Source: Flavimobilis rhizosphaerae (GTDB taxonomy: Bacteria; Actinomycetota; Actinomycetes; Actinomycetales; Cellulomonadaceae). Taken from it: a stretch of DNA of 64,000 nt. The position numbers and the translations under genes were made by a program. Where the stretch lies: positions 310,001 to 374,000 of the forward strand of contig NZ_JACZDF010000001.1 of assembly GCF_014852685.1 (NCBI RefSeq), read 5' to 3'. The notes beneath the pieces are model-generated. The model saw only the letters and a list, made by a program, of their open reading frames with translations, was not told where the DNA came from and ran no database searches. How positions within the stretch are numbered: the first letter of the stretch is position 1; each line of letters begins with the position of its first letter. This document shows positions 36,922 through 46,333 of the stretch, one piece after another.

Positions 36922-37788
36922 TCAGCGCTCGCTGAGGAGCCTCAACAAGTACGCCCCATAGCCGGACTTCTCCAGCGCACGCCCGCGTTCTGCAAGCTCG
37001 TCGTCCGTGAGGAACCCCCGCCGCCAGGCGATCTCCTCGGGGGCACCGATCTTCATGCCCTGGCGGTTCTCGATCGTGCGAACGAAGTCGGACGCCTCAA
37101 GAAGCGAGTCAAACGTCCCCGTGTCGAGCCAGGCCGTGCCGCGGGGCAGGACGCCCACGTGGAGGCGTCCCTGAGCGAGGTACTCCTTGTTGACGTCTGT
37201 GATCTCGTATTCGCCTCGAGCCGAGGGCGCTAGGTTCTTGGCGATCTCGACGACGTCGTTGTCGTAGAAGTACAGCCCCGGCACCGCGTACGAGCTCTTC
37301 GGCTCCGTCGGCTTCTCCTCGAGGGAGATTGCGCGGCCTTCCACGTCAAACTCGACCACTCCGTAGGCGGACGGGTCGGAGACGCGGTAGGCGAACACCG
37401 CACCCCCGTCGACGTCTGCGTACGACTGCAGCTGGCTCCCGAGGCCAGGACCGTAGAAGATGTTGTCCCCGAGGACGAGTGCAGCCTTCTCCGAGCCGAT
37501 GAACTCCTCGCCGAGCACGAACGCCTGCGCGAGACCGTTGGGCTCCGCCTGCACGGTGTAGCTGATCGAGATGCCGAACTGCGAGCCGTCACCGAGCAGC
37601 CGGTGGAACTGCTCCGCGTCGTGCGGCGTCGTGATGACGAGCACGTCCCGGATCCCCGCGAGCATCAGCGTCGACAGCGGGTAGTAGATCATCGGCTTGT
37701 CGTACACGGGCACGAGCTGCTTGCTCACGCCCATGGTGATCGGATGAAGACGGGTGCCGGAGCCTCCGGCCAGGATGATGCCGCGCAT
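36922..37788 (-). CDS. rmlA: Glucose-1-phosphate thymidylyltransferase
   Basis: A 288-residue RmlA, first step of dTDP-L-rhamnose synthesis: glucose-1-phosphate plus dTTP gives dTDP-glucose. The start [18 protein letters not shown] holds the nucleotide-binding loop; [20 protein letters not shown] and GTAWLDTGT are active-site segments. Length is standard. ATG 37788 is preferred; an in-frame ATG 18 nt upstream exists. It is separated from rmlB, rmlC and rmlD by the insertion sequence and the Gtr-like module, probably by later insertions. Confidence 0.96.
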   Translation of the reverse strand: MRGIILAGGSGTRLHPITMGVSKQLVPVYDKPMIYYPLSTLMLAGIRDVLVITTPHDAEQFHRLLGDGSQFGISISYTVQAEPNGLAQAFVLGEEFIGSEKAALVLGDNIFYGPGLGSQLQSYADVDGGAVFAYRVSDPSAYGVVEFDVEGRAISLEEKPTEPKSSYAVPGLYFYDNDVVEIAKNLAPSARGEYEITDVNKEYLAQGRLHVGVLPRGTAWLDTGTFDSLLEASDFVRTIENRQGMKIGAPEEIAWRRGFLTDDELAERGRALEKSGYGAYLLRLLSER

Positions 37789-38108
37789 GGGAACATCTTG
37801 CCCCATCGCGTCCGGCGTAGCTGCATTGGCCCTCGAACCACAGCAGTGCCGGGTAGATGCCCTATCGGTCCAGGGCGGCGGCGATCTCTGCGCCGAGGTA
37901 TGGGGCGAGGCTCACGCTGTAGGCGGGAGTGACATGGTTTCCGTCTCGAGTGACCTGAGCGCCACCCACCCACCCACCCACTGCTCCAGGCTTCGTCGAG
38001 GACCGCAGCTCACGGAGGACGCGAGTCGTGGCGGCACGCAGGAATCGCCTCGGCGAGCATCGTCAAGTGGTCAGCGCCTGCCGCATGTCCGGCACATACG
38101 AGCTGTCG
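37789..38108. other. Gene-poor stretch between rmlA and the IS element
   Basis: This holds the acyltransferase remnant at 37862-37960, a CCAC-rich tract near 37960-37982 and, at the end, the left target-site copy AGCTGTCG (38101-38108). No intact gene is seen. Confidence 0.6.
37862..37960 (-). pseudogene. Remnant of an acyltransferase/SGNH-hydrolase C-terminus
   Basis: The minus-strand frame ends with a TAG at 37862 and reads [19 protein letters not shown] followed by AEIAAALDR. The D-x-N-H-V/L-T motif (catalytic Asp and His) followed by a short helix is the typical end of the SGNH domain of acyltransferase-3 proteins that O-acetylate surface glycans. Upstream on the same strand the frame decays within 150 bp. 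An acetylation gene was probably once part of this cluster. Confidence 0.6.
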
Positions 38109-38131
38109 GGCTCATCGCCGATCCGGTGGGG
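38109..38131 (+). repeat. IS left inverted repeat
   Basis: Inward sequence GGCTCATCGCCGATCCGGTG followed by GGG; differs from the right end at three positions. Preceded by the target copy AGCTGTCG. Confidence 0.9.
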
Positions 38132-38132
38132 A

Positions 38133-39458
38133 TCACCGTGTGAGTCCTCCCGCGGCGAGAAGCATCCGTAGTCGGTAGTTGTCGCGATTGCGGTAGCCGC
38201 GGGCGAGACGGCGGTGGAGCTCGATGATGCCGTTCATGGCCTCAGTGCCCCCGTTGTTCGCCCGGCCGGTGGTGAAGTAGGCAAGGAACGCGCAGTGCCA
38301 GCGGCGCAGGGTCCGTCCCAGGCGGGCGACTTCCGGGATCGGGCAGGTGTGGAACGACGCGAGGATCTTCTCGGCCAAGCGACGGCCCTGGGCCAGATCT
38401 CGGGCCCGGTGGGCGGCCCGTAGCTGCTGGGCGCACTGCCAGGCAAGGAACACCTCCTCGTGGGCCTCATCGGACTCGATCGCTCGGAGGAGGCGGGCCT
38501 GCTGCTTGTCGGTGAGGTTCTCGGCGCCGGCGCGCAGGATGGTCTGGATGCCGAACAGCGGGTCCCCCTTGCGACCGCGGTGGCCTGTCGTGTCCTGCTG
38601 GACCCGGCGACGCACCTCGTCGACGACCTGCGTGCCGAGCTTGACGACATGGAACGCGTCCAGGACCGCGGTGGCGTCGGTGAGCTGGTCGTCGATGGCG
38701 GACATGTAGCCGCCGAACGGATCCAGCGCCGCGACGTCGATCTTCTTGCGGAAGTCCTCGCCGCGGTCATCGAGCCAGTCGGCGTAAGCCTTCTTCGACC
38801 GGCCTGGCACCAGGTCCAGCAGGCGGGCGCGCACCTTGCCCTGCTCGTCGCGTGTGAGGTCGACCATCCCGGTCAGCTCCTAGGGACCCTTCTTGCGACG
38901 GTACCCGTGATGCCAGATGTGCGCGTCGACCCCGAGGCTGGTGACGCCCGCGAAGCGGGTCTCGTCGTCGGCGAGACGTTGGAGCTCGGGCTTCACCGCC
39001 CGCCACAGCGCCCACCAGGACACGTCGAGCCGGCGCGCCAGCCCTGCGATGGTGGCGTGCTCACGACGTAGCTGCCCGATCGCCCATGCCACGGCCCGCC
39101 TCGTGACCTGCGCGCGCGGTGAGACCAGCGTCGGGACCTGCTCGACGAACGTTCCTCGCAGGCAACCCGCCTCCGGGCACCGCCAGGTGCGTTGCCGCCA
39201 CACCAGCCGGACCCGGACCTCGCCATGGGGCACGTCGTGCATGACCCGCCGCCTGCGGCCGCGGCTCGGGGCCACGCCCCCGCAGTCCGGGCAGCCCTGC
39301 AACTGCCACGGCGTCGAGACCGTCACCGTCACCGTCATCGCCGTCTCGGTCCGCTGAACCAACTCGACATGGACTGCCGGCAGGCCCAGCAGCACGTCAC
39401 AGCGCAGACAAGGGTCAGTAGTGGTGGGCGCATCGGCGCACCCCGTAGCGTTGGACAA
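38133..39458 (-). pseudogene. ISL3-family transposase, split by an in-frame amber codon
   Basis: Two minus-strand pieces lie in the same frame. The first (39458 to 38880, about 192 residues) has the zinc-finger-like CPDCGG and CPEAGC parts, a helix-turn-helix, and ends VDAHIWHHGYRRKKGP. Then TAG at 38880-38882, then ELTGMVDLTRDEQG continuing to 38133 with the DDE core (DPFGGYMSAI, LDAFHVVKLG and NNGGTEAMNGIIELHRR). Family members continue through this point, so one base change made the stop. There is no frameshift. Without suppression the element cannot move by itself. Confidence 0.9.
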
Positions 39459-39551
39459 CGTCGAGGTCCTCGAGGTCGATCAGTGGTTGGCGCTTCTGAT
39501 CATCGGGGACCTCGACCCCTACGCCCAGCCCGTCACACAGCCAGCGCCACT

Positions 39552-39574
39552 CCCCACCGAATCGGCGAAGGGCC
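39552..39574 (-). repeat. IS right inverted repeat
   Basis: Inward sequence GGCCCTTCGCCGATTCGGTG followed by GGG, followed outside by the target copy AGCTGTCG at 39575-39582. Confidence 0.9.
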
Positions 39575-39734
39575 AGCTGTCGACGCTCATCGTTGACGGT
39601 GCGATCTTCCTGTGACTCCCCACCCGACTCCCTAGAGCTCGGAAAGGACGCTGCGCTTAGGTGCGCCTCCGGGTCAACGAAATGCCAACATCAAGAACTC
39701 GACGAACCGAACCGACTCGAGCCGAAGCTGCGGC

Positions 39735-41744
39735 CTAGGACCGTCGAACGACCTTGTACATGTGAACATCCTGACCGTCGACGCTCAGAGTGGGAGTCAA
39801 CTCCTCCAGGCATTCTCTGTCTAGCTGCTCGTCCGATACGACCCACCCTGGGTCGACGACACTGAGAAGCTCGGCATAGCAAGGGTCGGCGTGAAGAAGT
39901 CGAACGGTGCCCCGGTAGGGCTCGAGCTTCATGCCCTCGCCCGCGCCGGCTGGCCGCCAGAGGTACTGGCCATAGTTGTTCCAGATATTCTCTTGGCCGG
40001 GCATCAGAGCGGAAAGCACTTCGCGGTCTGGATAGAGTGTAACTCCGGAAATGCTCTGAAGCCCCGCGGCGCGCACTTTTGCCGTCATGTCGAAGTCGCC
40101 AAATGCGACAACACGAGGGTTGCTCGACCCTGCCGTTACTTCACCCAGGCGCTTCGATAGTGGATCGTTTGTAAGTGGAGCAGTTCCCTGCATCAGGGGA
40201 TTGACGAGACCCCACGATACCGTTGTGACGAGCGCAAGGGTTACGCTTGCTGGCCCCGCCGTTCTGCGGTGAAGGAGCGCGGCGAAGAGTGCTCCAAGGC
40301 CCAAGCCGCATGCGAACACGAGAGCAGCGTTCACCTGCGAATGGTCCCAGGGGATTCTATCCGCCGCGAGCACTGCGATGAATCCCGCGTCGACAGCTGC
40401 CCCAATGAGAAGGGCCCATATCCAAGCCGGGTACACGCGCCGACTAGAGGCGAGCGCTCCGAAGAGGAGGACGCATGCGAATCCGAGAGCGAGGGGGGTG
40501 CGTGTGGGCTGAACCCTATCCATAACGGTAACAGCGCCCAGCCAGTCAGGGAGAGGCAGGAACGACCATGCAGTGAGAAATGCGATGGCTGCCGACACGG
40601 CTAGCGGCAACCAGATCCCTCCGTGGTCTTCTGCCGGCGGAACGCTGTCAAGAGTGCGCGCTAGGCGACGTCGTCGGAGGGCTTTGGCGACGATGACGAC
40701 CGTGCCCGCCATCACGAGGGCGGTCACGGGCAACGGAAGCCAACTTGATGCAATTTCGGATTGATTGGCAAACTGCCCTACGCGTCCTCCCGAGGCTCCC
40801 AGGGTTCCGCCAGCGGGACCCGTGAGCCAGAAGTTCAAGGGCGCCGACAGGAACGCCGAGCCAGACGCTCCGCCAGCATGCGTCTGTCTTTGCCCTGGAT
40901 ACTCTGTCCCGACGATTGCCTGGATTGTCGTTTGATGAGAGGCGAACCATGACCCAACCAGTAGAGCAACTACCGCTCCGACTACTGCGAGGGACGAGGC
41001 GATTCGACGCCACGGTGTTCTCTGGTCGGCGGCATGTCCGAAGCACGCGGCGGCCACGACGATTGCCAAGGAGATCTGCCACGGCGGATATAGGGCTAGA
41101 ACTAGCATCGAAGCCGATATGCCGCCTAGCGTTGCCCAAACAATCCAAGTAGTAGTTCGACTCGCTCTCCACGCCCAGAGGATGGCGGCTCCAGTTAGGG
41201 CTGCGTATCCTACAAACAACGAAGGTGGAGGGGATGACCACCATGCCGAATAGGGAGTGAATGTCGCCACGATCGACATTGCAGCAGCGAGGCCGGGCCG
41301 ACGGGTTAGTGTCCCGATGAGGGCAAAGCATCCAATTAGCGATACAGCAAATGACCACCACCAACTCCATGAAAGGCCCCGGCTCGCGCCTAGCGTCAAG
41401 TATCCCCAGTCCTGCGGCTTCAGGATCGTTGCAAATTCCAGCGCTGGGCCGCCGTGGGCCGTCGCTACCTGGTCTGTCGGCGTAAGGCCGATCCACGGCC
41501 GATCTGGGAACCCTTGGAGTGCCGCTGAGATTGCGATTGGTGTTCTCAGCTGATATTCGTCACTTCGAATTGCCCGAGGGGTGCCCTGCACGAGGCCTTC
41601 AACTCGCTCGCCAGCCGATATTGCTCCCATTGAGGAGCCATTTAGATCGAGGCCGACAAGGGCGCCGAAGATGACGATTGTTGCTGCGGGGAAGACAAGC
41701 CATCGCCACTTCACGCTGCGAAAGTTGATTCGCGATGGTGTCAT
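39735..41744 (-). CDS. Polytopic membrane protein, GT-C-like (candidate Gtr-type transferase)
   Basis: A 669-residue protein with about 11-13 predicted membrane helices and a C-terminal soluble domain of about 150 residues (from VAFGDFDMTAKV to the end). A large loop after the first helix contains DEYQLRTPIAISA and PDRPWIGL, as in GT-C-like proteins of O-antigen clusters; I do not recognise a named family with certainty. It is the last gene of a unit with gtrA, a GT2 and DUF2304. The GC content is clearly below that of the window, and the IS ends 160 bp beyond its stop. Inferred role: transfer of a lipid-linked sugar outside the membrane. Confidence 0.6.
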   Translation of the reverse strand: MTPSRINFRSVKWRWLVFPAATIVIFGALVGLDLNGSSMGAISAGERVEGLVQGTPRAIRSDEYQLRTPIAISAALQGFPDRPWIGLTPTDQVATAHGGPALEFATILKPQDWGYLTLGASRGLSWSWWWSFAVSLIGCFALIGTLTRRPGLAAAMSIVATFTPYSAWWSSPPPSLFVGYAALTGAAILWAWRASRTTTWIVWATLGGISASMLVLALYPPWQISLAIVVAAACFGHAADQRTPWRRIASSLAVVGAVVALLVGSWFASHQTTIQAIVGTEYPGQRQTHAGGASGSAFLSAPLNFWLTGPAGGTLGASGGRVGQFANQSEIASSWLPLPVTALVMAGTVVIVAKALRRRRLARTLDSVPPAEDHGGIWLPLAVSAAIAFLTAWSFLPLPDWLGAVTVMDRVQPTRTPLALGFACVLLFGALASSRRVYPAWIWALLIGAAVDAGFIAVLAADRIPWDHSQVNAALVFACGLGLGALFAALLHRRTAGPASVTLALVTTVSWGLVNPLMQGTAPLTNDPLSKRLGEVTAGSSNPRVVAFGDFDMTAKVRAAGLQSISGVTLYPDREVLSALMPGQENIWNNYGQYLWRPAGAGEGMKLEPYRGTVRLLHADPCYAELLSVVDPGWVVSDEQLDRECLEELTPTLSVDGQDVHMYKVVRRS

Positions 41745-41750
41745 GATCGG

Positions 41751-42116
41751 TCAATCCTCCGCGGGGGTTGAGTCGCCTGCCGCACGAACGGGGCGCGATA
41801 GGTTGGCAAGCGCTTGGTCCTCCGCGAGTCTCTGTATCCGTGCCTCGATCCTCGTCAGTTCGACGCTGAGTTGAAGAGTCACGAGAAGCATGAGACCGAA
41901 TCCCGCGAAGAAGAGCAGGTTGGCCGGAACGGCGAATCCCAGCGCGTCTGCGATGGAGTTGATCAATGTCGGAACAGCGCCAAGAATGAATAGAGCGATG
42001 CTGACAGTGAGCCATAGAGCCGCGTACTTGACCAGCAGGCGACGCCGGACTACGAGCCGAACGACGATGACGATGACAGTGACCGCCGTGAGGGTTCCCC
42101 AGAGCTCAGGCTGCAC
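41751..42116 (-). CDS. DUF2304 membrane protein
   Basis: A 121-residue protein with three hydrophobic helices (about 8-22, 33-50, 63-85; for example LLFFAGFGLMLLVTLQLSVE) and a charged coiled-coil tail. DUF2304 proteins are small membrane proteins usually next to polyprenyl-phosphate glycosyltransferases, function unknown. Its start overlaps the GT2 gene end by 11 bp and its stop is 6 bp before the GT-C-like gene, so it belongs to the same operon. Confidence 0.85.
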   Translation of the reverse strand: MQPELWGTLTAVTVIVIVVRLVVRRRLLVKYAALWLTVSIALFILGAVPTLINSIADALGFAVPANLLFFAGFGLMLLVTLQLSVELTRIEARIQRLAEDQALANLSRPVRAAGDSTPAED

Positions 42117-42858
42117 CGGAGTTCTCCTTGCTGCGGCGACCGCGTGTTCCTAGAAGTCGAAGTGTTGACAGCACAATCATCGTGATTGCCCTGACGAGAT
42201 AGATCGCGGATCGAATGGGGCCGTGACTTGCGACACCGCCCTGGCGTTCACGCATGTATACGGGTACTTGGGTGACGCGGAGACCGTATTCTTTAGCGAT
42301 GACTAGCGCTTCGACGGTGTCGCCGAGATATTCGGCAGGCATGTGGGTGCTGAGGACGTCGATCGCTCGTGGGCCGAAGGCGCGGAAACCTGAAGTCACG
42401 TCTGTGAGCTTGGTGCGATGGAGTCGAGACATGGTCCAGGCCAGCACGGTGATTGCGTACTTCCGTAGGCCGCGCACCTCGTAATCGCCCGTACCCGCGA
42501 ATCGTGCACCGATAACTATGTCGTTGCCCGCGAGGGCCTCCAGGAGTGAAGGTATGGCCTCCGGAGGGTGCTGGCCGTCGGCGTCGCACTGCACCACAAC
42601 CGATGTGCCTGATCGTCGCGCGAGGAGGAGCCCGGCGCGGAGTGCACCTCCGACACCTACATTGAAGGGGAGAACCACCACCACGGCTCCGGCGCCTCGT
42701 GCGATCCTGGCGGTACCGTCGGTCGAGCCATCGTCCACGACGACCACCTGATCGAGGGGGACGTGGGCGCTGACCTCGCTCAGAACGGTCTCGATCGACG
42801 CGCTCTCGTTGAACGCTGGCAGTACTACCAGCATCTTCTGCGCCGCTGCGCTGTTCAA
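42106..42858 (-). CDS. Polyprenyl-phosphate sugar synthase-like GT2 (DPM1/GtrB-type)
   Basis: A 250-residue family 2 transferase: LVVLPAFNESASIETVL, VVVDDGSTDGTARIA, VVQCDADGQHPPEAIPSL (metal-binding DAD) and LTDVTSGFRAFGPRAID, the signature of dolichol/undecaprenyl-phosphate mannose or glucose synthases. It would load a sugar from a nucleotide donor onto undecaprenyl phosphate at the inner membrane face. Next to GtrA it plays the GtrB role. There are no C-terminal membrane helices as in true GtrB, but the last 35 residues are hydrophobic. Confidence 0.88.
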   Translation of the reverse strand: MNSAAAQKMLVVLPAFNESASIETVLSEVSAHVPLDQVVVVDDGSTDGTARIARGAGAVVVVLPFNVGVGGALRAGLLLARRSGTSVVVQCDADGQHPPEAIPSLLEALAGNDIVIGARFAGTGDYEVRGLRKYAITVLAWTMSRLHRTKLTDVTSGFRAFGPRAIDVLSTHMPAEYLGDTVEALVIAKEYGLRVTQVPVYMRERQGGVASHGPIRSAIYLVRAITMIVLSTLRLLGTRGRRSKENSGAA

Positions 42859-42894
42859 CCTCGTCTCCTCACGATTGTGCTCGCCGGGATGAGA

Positions 42895-43377
42895 CTACCG
42901 CGGACTCTCGGACTCGTTGTCACGAACCCGTTGATCCGACGATGACGAGAACACCCAGGCCCGGTACCCGAGGACATTCAGGGGGAGGATCAGAGCCGTG
43001 GTTAGAGCCTTTCCAAGCAGGAGCGCGACGTCCCAGTTTCCGGTCGACGCGCTTAGAGGGTGTGCTAGGAGTGGTACGAGGAGTGATACCGCGAGTGTGT
43101 TAGCCAAGAGGAGGACGGCGTACCGAAAGAGCTGTGTCCTCCTAGCACTTCCGTGCTTGGTGCGGAAAACCGCTCGGTTGATAAGGAAATTCGCGACGCC
43201 GGAGGCGAGGAATGCGGTGGCTGCTGCGACGCTCGTCGGGAGACCTACTCTCGTGTCGAGGACCCAGAGGAGAGCGACATCCACGATCCAGCCGACACCT
43301 CCGGCGACGAGGACGCCCGTCACCTGGTACATCCAGTGCTTCACCTGGCCTGTGATAACGCCGGGACGTCTAGACAT
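42895..43377 (-). CDS. GtrA-family flippase-like membrane protein
   Basis: A 160-residue protein with four membrane helices and the family signatures GVGWIVDVALLWVL and ASGVANFLINRAVFR, then ALTTALILPLNVLGYRAWVF. GtrA proteins are thought to flip undecaprenyl-phosphate sugars to the outer face. The ATG at 43377 is preferred over an upstream in-frame start because the extra residues are charged and the family begins near here. It is the first gene of the four-gene unit read leftward. Confidence 0.88.
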   Translation of the reverse strand: MSRRPGVITGQVKHWMYQVTGVLVAGGVGWIVDVALLWVLDTRVGLPTSVAAATAFLASGVANFLINRAVFRTKHGSARRTQLFRYAVLLLANTLAVSLLVPLLAHPLSASTGNWDVALLLGKALTTALILPLNVLGYRAWVFSSSSDQRVRDNESESPR

Positions 43378-43488
43378 GCCCCTATCATGCACTGTCTCGG
43401 AGAGCCGGCTGGCATGGGAGCGGAACTGCCTGTGAGTCTTCCGAGGGGCTGGGCTGGGGCCCACGGCTGAGGATCCTGCCGTAGGTAG

Positions 43489-44607
<1,119 letters not shown>

Positions 44608-44617
44608 CCCCCGTCTG

Positions 44618-45280
44618 TCAGGGCCCATGCACACGACCTGTGTGCATGGGGCCCTCACCGTTGCCCCACCGGAGCGAGGCGACGTACGTCGCGACCGCCT
44701 CCTGCGTCGGCAGCAGGCCCGACGCGCGCGCCTCCGCGAGCGTCGGCGCCGCCTCGTCCTTCGCCGAGAGCTCGAACGTCAGCGGGCGCCCGTCCCGCGC
44801 GACCGTGGGCCACTCGATGCCGATCTCCGGGTCGAGCGGATGGATGCCGTGCTCACGGCCCGGCGCGTACGGAGTCGAGCACAGGTACGCGACCGTCGAG
44901 CCGTCCTCGAGCGAGCAGAACGCGTGCCCGAGGCCCTCACCCAGGTAGATCGCCCGCCGGTCGACGTCGTCGAGCAGCACCGAGTCCCAGCGTCCGAACG
45001 TCGGCGAACCCACGCGGATGTCGACGACGACGTCGAGCACCGCACCCTTGACGCACGTCACGTACTTCGCCTGCCCCGGCGGGACGTCCGCGAAGTGCAC
45101 GCCCCGCAGCACCCCCGCCGCCGAGACCGACATGTTCGCCTGACGCAGGTCGAGCGGATGGCCGACCGCCGCCTCGAACTCCGAGCCCTTGAACCACTCG
45201 AGGAACACGCCGCGTGCGTCACCGTGCTGCTGGGGCGTGATCTCCCACGCGCCGGGGACGTCAAGCTCTCGGAACTGCAC
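44618..45280 (-). CDS. rmlC: dTDP-4-dehydrorhamnose 3,5-epimerase
   Basis: A 220-residue cupin epimerase, third rhamnose step. LRGVHFADVPPGQAKYVTCV carries the catalytic His region and GHAFCSLEDGSTVAYLCSTPY the Tyr; the start MQFRELDVPGAWEITPQ is standard. The final 13 residues (GEGPMHTGRVHGP) are encoded by the palindrome at 44621-44654 that separates this gene from rmlB, so they are probably not functional sequence. The promoter region is shared with the divergent rmlD. Confidence 0.95.
   Translation of the reverse strand: MQFRELDVPGAWEITPQQHGDARGVFLEWFKGSEFEAAVGHPLDLRQANMSVSAAGVLRGVHFADVPPGQAKYVTCVKGAVLDVVVDIRVGSPTFGRWDSVLLDDVDRRAIYLGEGLGHAFCSLEDGSTVAYLCSTPYAPGREHGIHPLDPEIGIEWPTVARDGRPLTFELSAKDEAAPTLAEARASGLLPTQEAVATYVASLRWGNGEGPMHTGRVHGP
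44621..44654. repeat. Palindromic repeat family 2, copy G (variant)
   Basis: GGGCCCATGCACAC, a 5-base loop and GTGTGCATGGGGCCC, with one bulged base. It shares the GCACAC/GTGTGC core with copies H and I. It overlaps the end of rmlC and likely terminates both convergent genes. Confidence 0.7.
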
Positions 45281-45394
45281 GGGGCCTCCTTGGGTCGTCT
45301 GAACGTGCGACGACAGACTACGGCGTCACGACGACGCCCGACGGTGCACACTGGGACACGGCCCGCCTGGGCCGCGGAGCAGAGAGGGGACGAC

Positions 45395-46273
45395 GTGCGC
45401 TGGCTCGTCATCGGTGGAGCGGGGATGCTCGGGACGGATGCGGCACGCGTCCTCACGGACGCGGGGGAGGACGTCCGCACGGTCGACCGGACTGAGCTCG
45501 ACATCCTCGACGCCGCCGCATGCCTCGGCGCGGTCCAGGACGTCGACGTCGTCCTCAACTGCGCCGCCTGGACCGCTGTCGACGACGCGGAGACCCAGGA
45601 GCCCGCGGCGTTCGCCGTCAACGCGCTCGGCGCAGCCCACCTCGCACGCGCCGCGACCGCGGCAGGCGCGCGCCTCGTCCACATCTCGACCGACTACGTC
45701 TTCGACGGCGCCGCCTCGAGCCCGTACGAGGCCGACGACGTCGTCGGGCCGCGCTCCGCGTACGGTCGCACAAAGCTCGCCGGCGAGTGGGCCGTCCGCG
45801 CGCACGACACGGCCGGACGCCACCTCGTCCTGCGCACCGCGTGGCTCTACGGACAGCACGGCGGCAGCTTCCCCCGCACGATCGTCCGAGTCGCACGCGA
45901 GCGCGGCACCGTCGCTGTCGTCACCGACCAGCAGGGGCAGCCCACGTGGACGCGCGACGTCGCGGGCCTCGCGCTGCGCCTCGTGCGCGCCGACGCCCCC
46001 GCAGGCACGTACCACGCGACGTCGTCGGGCACCGCGACGTGGCACGACCTCGCGAGCGCCGCCGTCGCGTCCGCAGGCCTCGACCCGGCGGTCGTCACGG
46101 CGACGACGAGCGACGCGTTCGTCCGCCCCGCTCCTCGGCCCGCCTGGTCGGTGCTCGGTCATGCAAGCGTGCGCGCCGCGGGCGTCGAGCCCATCGGCGA
46201 CTGGCGCGAACGCTGGAAGGCCGCCGTCGCGTCCGAGGGCTTCGCAGGGACGGTGCTCGGCGTCACGAGCTGA
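45395..46273 (+). CDS. rmlD: dTDP-4-dehydrorhamnose reductase
   Basis: A 292-residue RmlD, last step giving dTDP-L-rhamnose with NAD(P)H. The cofactor loop is VIGGAGMLGTDAARVL (variant of GxxGxxG), LNCAAWTAVDDAE is the family hallmark, HISTDYVFDG and YGRTKLAGEW hold Thr/Tyr-x3-Lys. GAGAGGGGA lies 4 nt before GTG 45395. It runs divergently from rmlC with about 110 bp between. Confidence 0.96.
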   Translation: MRWLVIGGAGMLGTDAARVLTDAGEDVRTVDRTELDILDAAACLGAVQDVDVVLNCAAWTAVDDAETQEPAAFAVNALGAAHLARAATAAGARLVHISTDYVFDGAASSPYEADDVVGPRSAYGRTKLAGEWAVRAHDTAGRHLVLRTAWLYGQHGGSFPRTIVRVARERGTVAVVTDQQGQPTWTRDVAGLALRLVRADAPAGTYHATSSGTATWHDLASAAVASAGLDPAVVTATTSDAFVRPAPRPAWSVLGHASVRAAGVEPIGDWRERWKAAVASEGFAGTVLGVTS

Positions 46274-46333
46274 GCGTGCGGGGCACCCGTGGGCCGAGAG
46301 CGGTCTACGGGCGCGACTGACGGGCGCATGACC

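Larger units (their letters stand above)
38109..39574 (-). mobile_element. ISL3-family insertion sequence, 1466 bp, with 8-bp target duplication
   Basis: The ends are inverted repeats matching at 20 of 23 bases (38109-38131 and 39552-39574; inner part TCGCCGAT-C/T-CGGTGGGG). The 8 bp outside each end are identical, AGCTGTCG (38101-38108 and 39575-39582), the size typical of ISL3 transposition. The only gene is the transposase on the minus strand, whose stop codon begins 2 bp inside the left repeat. Confidence 0.93.

Noticed and set aside
37962-37982. CCAC tetranucleotide run as a phase-variable tract in a gene
   Set aside because: It lies in the decayed acyltransferase region, so no intact product depends on it.
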